Shown in pieces: positions 25,513 to 37,500 of a stretch of 64,000 bases of DNA. Every line of letters begins with the position of its first letter. The stretch's first letter is position 1. The position numbers were made by a program, and so were the translations under genes. The DNA lies in the NCBI GenBank assembly GCA_021613375.1, contig CM038706.1, positions 18,729,366-18,793,365 on the forward strand, written 5' to 3'. The DNA is from Megaleporinus macrocephalus. Its lineage: Eukaryota > Chordata > Actinopteri > Characiformes > Anostomidae. The notes beneath the pieces were generated by a model that was not told the DNA's origin, ran no database searches, and saw nothing but the letters and a program-made list of their open reading frames with translations.

Positions 25513-28500
25513 TGTCATTTCCTCCCCCAGGGCTGCGAGGGTGGAGAGAAGGAGACTGCAGCTGAACCAACCAGTGGCCCATCAGGCATGACTTTAGCAT
25601 GGCAGCCAAAGCAGAGCCAGGCTAATTGGCAAGGTGAGGCGGCTGTGAACTGCCATGTTTGAAGAGTTTAAAAGACCACCCACTCTGCCTCGGTGGGCAA
25701 ACAGCACTGGAACCAATAATACCGACGTCAAATGCTGAGCAAAAATAAACTTAACGAAGTTATAGGCTCAATGTCTTTCAGCGGTCCATGATGAATGTAA
25801 GGCTGGGTTTTATTTAGAGTTAGAGTCAAGACCAAGACTGTGTAGTAATCAAAAGCAGCAAGACCGAGACAAGACCATCGTTCAATACAGAAGATAGATA
25901 TTAATAAATCATATTACATTTTCTATGTGGTTATTTTAAATAATTATGATGTAGATTTAGTCCAACGTATCTCTTTGAAGCAAATGATGGTGAGGTTATT
26001 GTCTGTCCCTTCTTCTCTAAACCACATTCAGAATCACCACCTTAAGTCAACTGAATACAAAACAAACAACATTCATTTTTTTGTTAAATGAAAACATAGT
26101 AATAGTAATAATCTGATCTGCCCTCAGGGTATGTATGAAATATGAAACCATTGTACACCAACAAACAAATAACACCCAGTTAGGCCTTCATAGAAATGAT
26201 TAATAAGGTCTCTAACTGGCAGTGAACATATTTTATTTAAACATGAATAGACTGAGAATGGACTGTTTTTTTTTGTCGTTTAAAGCTATTGGTGATAATC
26301 AGTGTTGCCAACTTAGTGACTTTGTCACTATATTTAGTGACTTTTCAGACCCTCTAGCAACTTTGTTTGTTTAAAAAGCAACTAGAGACAAATCTAGAGA
26401 CTTTTTCTGGTGTTATTGGATATTTTTGGAGACTTTTGGACGTGAACACACATGATCTTCAGTTACTGTCCTCAGCGGGCAGCGGGGGCTGAGCAGACCC
26501 ACACCGCTCCATGACCCACTACACTCACTGCGCATGTGTTGGCAACAGTGAATACCATGTTGAGACTGAAATAAGACCATGTCCAAGTTATGTTAAAGGT
26601 GAGACCAGACCATGTCCAAATACTACTGAAACCCAGACTGTGTTCAACTGATGTAGGTACTGAAATAGGACCAAATGATACTGATCATATCCATATGAAG
26701 TTTAGAAAAGGCTGTCTCCAAACTATAACAATATATCTATCTATCTATCTAGTCAGCCAAACATGTTTAATGATAATACAAAGAATAACCACTTCATGCT
26801 GTAAGATGCTGTACATAGAATAAACACCAGCCACCACTGATAATGAAGCTGCATTCTGGTTCTTTTATTTTTAACACAAACAATTACTAACAATTTGAAC
26901 TTCATGTCATTCACATAGGATACTGTCTATCACTACCTCAACATCTCACTGACTGAGACATTACAACCACTGTTATGTTCTCTAGGACAAAGTTTTCCAG
27001 CTCATCTGAGATCATTTCTCAGAAATATTGCTGCAAGTAGTTTATAAAAACCTTGTGAAAACTGGACTTATGCCCTATTAGTTCCACACTGGGTGACACC
27101 ACACAGGTCAGGGTTTCATTTGAAAATGCAAATTGGTGTCACCTGAAGAGGATGCCTGCAGTCGTTTAATAAGAGCACTGCCAAGGGAAGCACTTGTTAA
27201 GATAATTTGACCACAGGCTGGAGACAATGAGCTGAAATGTACACCGCCTTCGTTAGCGTGCACACAAGGAAAGTTAAATCAAGCAAAGAATGTGTACACA
27301 CACATGTGCACTCTGCTGCCAACCGTTTCAGTCTGTCCAGAGGTCAACATGAGATCATTTCATGAAATAAAATTCTTTAACATATGCTTCCAGTGTGGAA
27401 CTTTAAGAGACCTCATGAACAGAATTGAACAAAACATTAACTATATACCTGAAATACAATAATCTAGCCCAAAGTGATATGCTGTATTACCAGGACACTT
27501 ACGTTTGAGAGAGGTTGAATACCTGCTGCAGATCTCCACTCTGAATGCGGTATGTAATTGGATCTAGCTCACGGTCCGTAGCCTACAGAAACACAGAAAT
27601 AGAGCCAGGTAATAAAGATAGTATCTTTTTTTATTTCGGCAAATGAGCTAATTTCCAATTCTACCCCTTTCTCCAAGCACCAGTTAGAAAGAACCATATG
27701 TCTTCATATTTTTCTTTCTCTCGTGTAGTTTGAAATTTTAGGCCTGAGATTGACAGATTTTTCTATTTTTACAGTGTATAAAAGAAGGATATTGCCTTTC
27801 ATACTTTTTTGAAAGAATCTGACCTGCAGGTTGAGGAGGATGGCTCCTATCCTCATGGCCTCGCTGATCTCCAGGCTGTAGGTTTGCAGGGGGAAGCGTG
27901 GAGGGCTCTGGTTATTAGGAGGCAGAACTTCAATATAAACAGTAGTTATGGAGCTCCTGCAGTGAGAAAACACACAGAACAAAAAAAAAAAAAACAATTG
28001 ACTCTACCGGGGGGAAAACGGAATGCAATTATGAAAGATGAAAATAAACAACTTAATGAACGTCAGACAGTAAAATCAATCACATGAATGATTCAAGGAG
28101 AGAACAAATAATTGTATGGTTCAATAAAAATATTCTAATAATAAAACAAGTGAATAGAAGAATTAAAGAAAGAACAGCTTACCTCCTCTCGGCCTCCAGG
28201 GCATTATCTGCTGCTCGGACAGTGAGGGCGTAGGAGCGGCCCACAATAAGAGTGACCTCAGGAGCTATGGTGATGCGGCCCGTGCGGTTATTAATGACGA
28301 AATCTCCTTGGTCACCCGCCAAGATGGTGTAAGTGATCAAACCATTCAGACCCTCATCCGCATCCTGAGCTGTCAGCTGAAAGAAACAGATAAAGACAAA
28401 TTGCACATTAAGTACTTCAGATGCTGGAAGTATCATTGGACCTGAAACAGGACACTGTCTGTAAACTAACTGAACGCAGATGACATGATACATAATTAAC

Positions 28501-31500
28501 AGTACACAATACAATAAGGCAGGATTGTGACAAATCACAGAATAATACACACAAAAAAACACCATCTAATTAATAGCACCACATTTTAACCTGGCGGCAG
28601 AGCTGCCTTTCAATTTCTTCCTGATTTCTCCTTCAGTGATTCATTGCCTTACCATAATTCAAACTAATATAAGTTATGGAGCTTTACTGACTTTACTGAA
28701 TATCAATATACTCTACTAAAATAATTTTTAGGAGAAGCAAAACTCTTTAATGAACCATTTTGAATAGTATACAATGCAATTAAAGGAAAAAACTAAAATC
28801 TCCACAAACGTACTTGTTAATTCAGTGAACTATGAACTTGAGTGATGGAATAAGGGACATATTCTGGTTTTCCGGAACTCTGGGGCCACTGGGAGGGTCA
28901 TAGAATTAACATTTTTATGCTGTAGGAACTGTACCAAAACGACTATTACTATTAAAATCAAATGAAATGGTGGCACGGTGGTGTAGTGGTTAGCACTGTC
29001 ACCTCACAGCAAGACGATCTGGGTTCAATGGGCCATTCTGTGTGGAGTTTGCATGTCCCACATGTCCAAAGACATGTGTGTTAGGCTGATTAGTCACTCT
29101 TAATTGCCCGTAGGTGTGTAAGTAAATGTTGTCCATGGTGTACCCTGCCTTCGCATATAGACGGTGGGATCGGCATCACCCGCCACCCCACCCCCGATGA
29201 CCCTGACTGGCGGGATAAGGCAGAAGACAACGAACGGAAGGAAAATTACATGGAAACGATGTGGGCCTCTGCCTCTTCAGGACTCTAAGAATCATCCTAA
29301 ACCCCACAAGGCACAAGGAAGATCATTTTGAGTTTTGTGAGTGGAAGCAGGCCACGCCAGATTTCAGTAGCTTTGTTTTGGCTTCTCTTTTATTTTTGAG
29401 TAAAGCTCTGCTGCTCACGTTCTGCTATTCCTCAGCTTGGCTTCACGAGTGAGGACGACACGGCCCCTTCCTAGTTACTGTCACGCTGTGAGTACAGTGT
29501 GTTTTTTTCCCAGTTTAGTGCAAAAATAAACTGTTTAAGAAGGAACAGTGAAAATCGAAGAATAATAAATACAATAAGATATAGGTGTCGCTGACATCCA
29601 GTCAGTTTCTTGTTTTTTTTGTTTCCATACGGTTTACAGGCAAACGGTATAAACAGATTATAATTGACAGAATATGTTTTATACTCTTCAGTGTTCTTAG
29701 GTGCTGATGCCACTTGATGTACTCAGAGAAGTGTACTAAAATAGGCTTGTGTGTTTGTGTGTGAGGTGTGTGTAACTCTGAATTGATTTTGCTAGCGTGC
29801 AATGAGGGGTAAAGGACAGGTAGGAGAACCCCTTGCTGAGAAAACAATAAAAACACATTTAGGTACAAACCTGAAAGTGCAGTTCACTTCTGGTTTTGTA
29901 AATCATTCACATTTCTAGTGGGAAAATGAAGAACCACAGAAAGAGGCAGAACTCTATGTTTACGATACGCATTAGATGCTCTTGTCCAGAGTGACTTACA
30001 ACTGAATGTTCTTTTTTACAGAGCTTAAACCCGAGCTAGCAGTAAAGAGTGGAGAGGTGTTACCCAAAGAAAACAGTGTCCATGTTGCTTAGTGCCATGG
30101 AGTAAATGTAACAAAGCCAAGGCTCACTTTGCAGACCTGAGGTCAGTCTGGCTGCGAAAGATTTTTCCAAAGCACATTTACGTTATACACCATGTCAACA
30201 TCAATTCGAAGAAACTCCCAGTGTGTTCTTTAATGCAGTTACATTTTACTCTGACTGCTCTATGGAAGGATCTCCCAGAACCTTAATGTTCCTCCTAGAT
30301 CATACGCAGGGCACCAAGAGTTCAAACTGCTTTCCTTCTATTACTGTAACAATCAGTCAATGGTAGCACTACCACATGAAACGCTGAAAGAGAATGACCT
30401 TGCTACTGTACTCCAACCTTTGGAAATACAATACGCTTTCAGTCATGTCAATGGGAGCAAATACAATAATACCGTAGAGCCGCACAGCAGCCAGCTTTAT
30501 TGAAATGTGAATTCAATGCAAGTTAGATCTAAAAGAATTACACCTATCTTTGTTAAATCTTGAAACATAAAAAACATGATCATGTATAAATGAAAGAGAA
30601 CAAAGGAAAAAACCTAATTCCCTTTTAAATAATCCTGTAAACCCATAACTTTCTAACTCCATCATCTTAAAAAGGCAAAGCTGTGCTAATGCTTATTCCA
30701 TGCCCAGGCTGAGTCAGCAGGGGCTGTAAACATACCTTAAGGCTAATTAATTAAAGTCTCACTAATATGAAAACACCTCCTCCAGACGCTGTTCTCATAA
30801 TTACGCAGAGTCCCACTTGTGTGTGGAACCCTGTATGACTCCAGCACTACTGATCCATATCATCACCATTAAGCTGATCATCTTTCTGTTAAATAGCACC
30901 AGATGAAAAGACAGCTTAGACACACATACACAAACGTGCACACACAGCAGAGTAAAGCAGCCAAGTTCACATGTGACCTGGAGCTCGTTCCAGGAAGGTC
31001 CAGTCGGCTTGATTTTTCGCAGAGATTAAAGCTGATATTTCTCTGTCTGATTTTGCTTTCATTCCTAATCCAGCAGTGAGAGGGAAAACACTAGCAGTGA
31101 GAGCAGCAGGTCATCAGTTCAGGACTAAAACAAGCTAAACATAAAAAGACCAGACAGTGAGGGAGCCCAAGTCTGAAGGCTGTATTGTATGTTGTGTATG
31201 TAAATCCCTTTCATGCATAAATTATTAAAAATTGTATTCAGGTTTTTAAAAACTCTTTTTCTTGCTCAGATCTGCATAAATAATCCTATGGATTTCTACA
31301 TAAAATTAAATTTAGTTTTATTAAAAAGTTATTGAACTGTCCACATATGTGGACACCATGCATTAGTGGAATAAAAAAAACAGAAGAACATACGGTTTTT
31401 AAAAACATCTAAAGTGTTTCCAAGAATGCTTATATTTTTCCTCAAATCTTTCTTGAACTTTCAAATGCATTATATTGTAAAACTAACATTTTTTAAATTT

Positions 31501-34500
31501 TTTTTTGTAACTTTTAAATAAAAAATGCTAAATTTTAGAAGATTTGTGAGGTTTCCTTCCTTTTTTCATAAAATAAAAGCATTTTTGTTCTGTTAAAAGC
31601 ATGCTAAAAGCACAATTAATAGTAACATTAATAAATCTTTTCAGGCTGGAATTTTGCTGCAAAACCTGTATATAAGCGGCCGGCGGTAGCAAGTCATGTT
31701 TGTTACAGTACTCTTATTTCTTGCTGTGAAATCCCTCAAAACAGTCTGGACAGAGGGAAACTTGATATTGGACACAGAGATGTCACGCAACAATAAATTT
31801 ATATAAATGTATTACTTTAATACATCTACACAACATATAAAAACTATGACTTATAAATGGTGCATTTTTGTATTTATTTTGTATTTATTATGTATTTATT
31901 TTGTTGCATAATGTCCATATATGTGGACAGTTGGTTTCTGAGCCATAAAAACATCTAAAATAAGGGAAAAGAAGTTTAATATATCAAATCATGTTCATTA
32001 GAGTCTGTTTGACACACAAATATTTTTTTTTTTTACCTGATTTGACCTTTTTGAGTAGAAACTTTGGACGGATATACCAGAGACATTTTCTGCATTTCTA
32101 GCATTGTCAGTCATCCTAGATTCTAAGCCTCAGCACTCAAGACTACAATATAATTCAGGAGAATGGATTTTGTTACACTGGACCAGTGAGACTTGTGATT
32201 CTGCCATCTAGTTGTTTGGAGGGTGAAATGCATTTCATATGCTTTAAATTGAACTATTATTAACTGTCCACAAGCGTGGATGCCATGCGTCAAATGGATA
32301 TATCTATATGCCTTGTGGGTTGAGAAACTGATTTGTACATGGAACTTTCTGCAATTAAATATTTTTAAGCAAAATGTAAAAAAGAAAAATGTTAAAATAT
32401 ACAGCAGCCATGAGTACTATGAGTACTACCTTACTATGGAAAGTTAAGATTCTGAAAAGTTCATTAGATACAAATATTCATTTAGGTTTACAATGGATTA
32501 GCATCTAGGGGTAAATCTTACCCTTGTTAGTTAAAGATACACAGACTGTATTTGTTTGGCCATTTTTAGTAAACAGGCCTATTTATCTGTCCTCAAGGCA
32601 TTAAGGTGAAAAAAGTAAAGGTGCATGAAGGTGACAAAACTGGCATATTTAAGCTACCTGCAGAGCATGCATAATTATTTCCTCTGTTTCTTCATGATAT
32701 CTTGTCTTTGTTGGCCTCTTTAGACTTGCTAAGGGCTTGTTTGTAATGTCTCATTGCATTCATCCAACTTTTTTGCTTATCATCCTCTTTGTCTTTTACC
32801 TTTACCTGTTTCAACTATTTCAATTCGCTCGGTCTTCTTGGTAATGTATAGCAGTGCTTTAACATCGCCTTCTTCTTTGCAGTTGATTTGGTGTCTTTGC
32901 CGTTCTCACCTCTGCCATCATCTGCCGCTGGCCTATATTGCTGCTGCCCAATATATGTGGTAGGTTTAGTCTGGCACCTCTGCTAAGACCCTACTGCCAC
33001 GGGAGAACCTGACAGGACTTAAAACGCCAGGCAGCATCACTCTCAGCCTCCCTGATGCATGCAAACCTCCTTCTCTCAACAAAGCCCAATGCCGTGAGAT
33101 TTACAGTACATGTGGAAAAATTCATGTCCAGTCTTTGTCATTGTCTCACTGTCTACAAGGAGAAAATGATCTAGACGCCTCTACACATGTGGAAGCTGAG
33201 GAACTTCAGAAGACTAGCTAGGATGGCAGGAGCTCACACTCTGCCTTTGATCAGCTTGATGAGACTTCAACCATACTGCTTATAGTCATCCACCCCATTA
33301 AGTTGAGTGAAGTGTCAAGGCAGAGGCTGTGAACTGTTCCTCATCAGTCTTTCACAAAGGCTAAACAGCTCTTCACTTTCAGTTGGACATCTCTAATTTT
33401 ACCTAATGCTTTTATAATTTTCCTCATTAGCATTTCCTTTAATTCATTATACATGTGTGGGGCAAAGGCTGGTTATTTTTGTGCTGTTTATCAAGATTTG
33501 CAGATTTTGGCTGCTAACAATTTGCATCATTTAGAAAGTTTAACTTTATTTTCTGATTATCATATGCAAGGACACTGTATTAGGAACACCACCTTGTTTC
33601 AAATCTAGTGTTTAATTTTTCAGCTCTTCTTACCTTATAGGTGCCCTCTGGAGTTTCACAGTTACAGACTATAGTCCATATATAGTTTTCTGCATACTTT
33701 GTTAGCCCCCTATGACCCTGTTCTTCAAGGACCACTACAGAGCAGGTATTATGTGGGTGGTAGATTTTCAATGTTCCCTGTTCTTCAATGGTCAGGACCA
33801 CCACAGAGCAGGTATTATGTGGATGGTGGATCATTCTCAGCACTGCAGTGGTGTGTTAGTGTGTGTTGTGCTGGTGTGAGTGGATCAGACACAGCAGTGC
33901 TGCTGGAGATTTGTATGTACCACAGCATCACTGCTGGCCAAAAAATAGTCCACCAAACAAATTTACCCAGCCAACAGCGTCCTGTGTGCAGCATCTTGTG
34001 ACCATTGATGAAGGCTAGAGGATGACCAATACAAACTATGCAGATGAGCTAGTGTCTCTGAGAAGATGGAACAACAAGGTTAAGTGGACGGTTAGTGGAC
34101 ACAGTGTTTAAAAACAGCTGTAATTGTAGAACTACTAATAAACCTTGTTGAGTTGCTAAAATGGACAATGAGTATAGAAATAAGGAGGTGTTTCTAATGA
34201 AGTGTTGAGTGAGTGTATATTATATTTAAAATATAGGGGCAATATATGTGCTGTTGTAAATGATAAGTCCTAAATTAATATTAATATGAATTTATTTTAC
34301 TTGATTATTTAAATACATGCCTATATTTGCACATATATAGACTAAATAGACATAATATAGAAACATATTTCCTTTACTTGAGGTTGAACTGACACACCAA
34401 CTTCATACCACATATCACATAAATGAGCAACACTGGATAGAATTCATAAGGTGATGTGACAACCAAGGCGTGGGGTGTCAAACTGAGACTTTCTAGAAAG

Positions 34501-37500
34501 AACATGAAAGGCTTGTTTAAGTTGACATGTAAAGGCTTCTGTAGGTGTCATATGATATTTCAGAAATTCTTACAGAAGGTATTGAACTCACACTTTAGAT
34601 TATATCACTGCTGTACAAAGCAAAACATGCATTTTAAAAATACTAACTTTAAAGGAGAAGCTAAAACCGTTCATTACTTTGAATGTTAGTTAATGGAACC
34701 GTAACATTTACATTTATGGCATTTAGCAGACACTCTTATCCAGAGCGACTTACAAAAGTGCTTAGTGTTCAGTTAGAGTATGTCTCTCTATCTAGTGCAA
34801 ACAGGTTTAAGTTCAAACTACTCTTATACTCAAACACTGCCATAAACACAGGGCCAGTGCTGATACCTAGAAAAAAGTCAATGCAATACCTAGCAGGACT
34901 GGAACACCTACAGAGAAGAGAATAAATACAAGACTACATACAGTACAAGCGCAATACTTAGCCAGTGCTCCTAGAAGATCAAGTGCAACTACTTTCAAGT
35001 CATTCTGAAGCATTTCTACTGGTCCATTTATCATCAGATGTTTGCACAATGTACATGACAGCTGTCTTTGACCAAAATAGAGATACATGTTATTTTTGGA
35101 CAGCACTGATAGAAAGTTCAGATCAGAATAAGTGGTTAAAAAAGAATAAATCTACATGACAGTAGTTTGCTGTCCTTCTGAGGGAAGCATGAATGCTTTC
35201 TTGATGAGGAGTGCTTCTCACCTGTATTACAGTCTCTCCAGGCTGCATGTTGGTGAACACCTCCACGGTATAGGACACCTGAGAGAAGGTGGGTTTGTTG
35301 TCATTGGCATCAATAACCGCAATGTTCACGGTCACCGGCATGCTCTGCTGTACACCGTCAGAGGCCACCATCTGCAGGAGCAGCAGGAAACGATACAAGT
35401 GAAGTCAAGTACTTTACAGACTCTGAGGTGATTACTGCTGAACCTGACTCATGTGTTTGGAAAGCAAATGCTACGTTAATACATACCATTTTATCCCCCT
35501 ATTTTCTTTTAGAACTAAAACCAGAGCAGCTGAAACGCGACTATAAGGACTAACAGGAAGCAATTCTAATAGCAAAAGAAATTTCAGCGAAAATGTGCGG
35601 CTGAAAATAAAACACTGGGAGAGAACTGCTCATTACCAAAGATACACATTTCTCTTACTAATGCTTTATCAAACACGCTACTCCTCAGCTATTCCGAGCA
35701 TGTGTTTGACTGCTATCTTCCATTCCTGCTTGTTTTTCTTCTCCACCTCAATCAGAGGAGTTGAGCTGAAGGCTCTAAATGTCAGAGATGTTCCCTAAGC
35801 GTGTTCTCCAGTGTGGATCAGAGCTCAGCAGCTTTGCATGCAGAAACATGTCAGCGAACTCTGGTTAGCAGAAACGGCTTCAGTGTAACAGGAGCCCTAT
35901 AGCAGCTTAGTATGGAGTGTGCAGCCAGCTGGCTTTTCTACATGAGCGCGCTGCGGAGCTCTCCGGGCGAGCTGGGCGCACGAGTGTGTTATGAATACAC
36001 GGACCGCGCTGGAGGATCTTTTGACCTGTGTGTTAGCGGGGTTTCTGCATGGGCGATTTTTCACTTCTTGAGAAGAAAAGCTTACTAACCCCAACTTCAT
36101 TTGACCTCCAAGTCTGCGGCTTTCCTCCAGCCTGTTTGATTCTTTTATCCAGGTAGAAGCTGCGAAGCCGGAGAACTAATGTGCTCGAATAACAGGAGAG
36201 GAGCAGTTCTGTTTCATAATGGGCTCCTGCGGTGCACTCGAGACAGATGTCTACTCTAAAGCTTTGAAAGTTCGATTCTGCTTTGAACTTTGAATACGGC
36301 CTGCATAAGGTATCATTTCCCTCTCTAAGAGCTTCACAGGTGCGCTCATTTAATCAGATCTGTCAGGGATATCACCGAGGATGTGAATGCGAACAACTGT
36401 GCAATTACAAGCCAATGACAGTGGGAGAATGCCATCAGAACCACAGGAGGTCCGGAGCTCTGAACATCTGATGTTAACCCTTAGAAATCGAGTACTATCG
36501 CTCTTGCTTAGCCATTCTACACACTTAAAGAACACGGGTTCTTTTGTAAAGACAATATCTCTATTTACAAGCCCAATTCCAAAATGGCAAGGATATATAA
36601 AAGCATACTTCTATCAGTTTTTGAATGAAAAAGAACAACGACAATGTATTAAGGTATTTCACCTTCGGGGAATCTGGATAAATCTTGTGTATAAAAGGTC
36701 GACCCCCAGATGGCGCTGCATTAAAAACTGGCATTGTTCTGTAATGGATATCACCACATGAGCTTGAGAATATTTTGAAAACCTGCTGTCGATAAACACT
36801 GTCCATCACTGAATCCACAAATGCAGGTTCACAGTGGAAGTCATATGTCAACAAAGTCCAAAAACACTGCCGACCTCTCTGAACTCGAGTTCATCTAAAA
36901 TGGACTGTTTCTCAGCGGAAATGTGTTTCGTGCTCTGATGAGTCGACCTTTCAAACTGTTTATGGAAATTATGCATGTTGTTTTCTCTGGGCCAAAAAAA
37001 AAGAGGACCATCCAGCATGTTCAAAATCCAGCATCTGTCATGACATGGAACTAGTGGGTAACCTGCACATCTGTGAACGCACCATTACCCCGAACATATT
37101 TTGCAGGAACATATGCTGCCTTCTAGACACCCATGATACAACAGTACGGGGGTATAATCATAGAGTGTGGCTCTAAGAATGACCTGCCTGCAGACCAGAA
37201 CTGTCTTCCACTAAAAGTTATTGCATCATTATGCTCAAAACATGACAACAAAGGCCCAGTACAGGTGCACAGCTGAAGACTGAAGGTCCAGAAATTCCAC
37301 TTTGTGTCCACACAGTCGAAAAAAATGATTATTAAGTGCTAGTTAAAGAAAATAATTAGAATTTAGAACTATTTGCCACTTGTGTTTGCACACACTGGAA
37401 TTTGATGTCCGCATTTAACCCATCTGTGCAGTGAAACACCCACATAAAAACATACTAGTGGACATACACACTAGGGGGCAGTGAGCACACTTGCGCAGAG

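Larger units (their letters stand above)
20815..27502 (-). other. pcdh15: pcdh15 intron within EC6 (between exons 27503-27582 and 20721-20814)
   Basis: 6688 bp, phase 2, GT-AG. Contains GA/CT-rich patches near 24530-24570 and 25180-25225, a CT microsatellite (25468-25511) and a 251-bp MITE (26300-26550). The 24720-25110 and 25230-25460 stretches are of higher complexity with some CpG; no function assigned. Confidence 0.85.
28377..35221 (-). other. pcdh15: pcdh15 intron between EC4/5 and EC5 exons
   Basis: 6845 bp, phase 0, GT-AG. Holds a SINE (28969-29237), two fragments of one dispersed repeat (29965-30010, 34704-34770), a palindrome-ended element (31335-31932), its solo relative (32262-32290) and a MITE (33572-34205). 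Elsewhere AT-rich with no recognised feature. Confidence 0.85.

Noticed and set aside
35123..35398. Separate cadherin gene starting at the ATG of the exon at 35371
   Set aside because: The ATG directly follows a good splice acceptor, and the flanking exons join in frame, so it is an internal codon of pcdh15.
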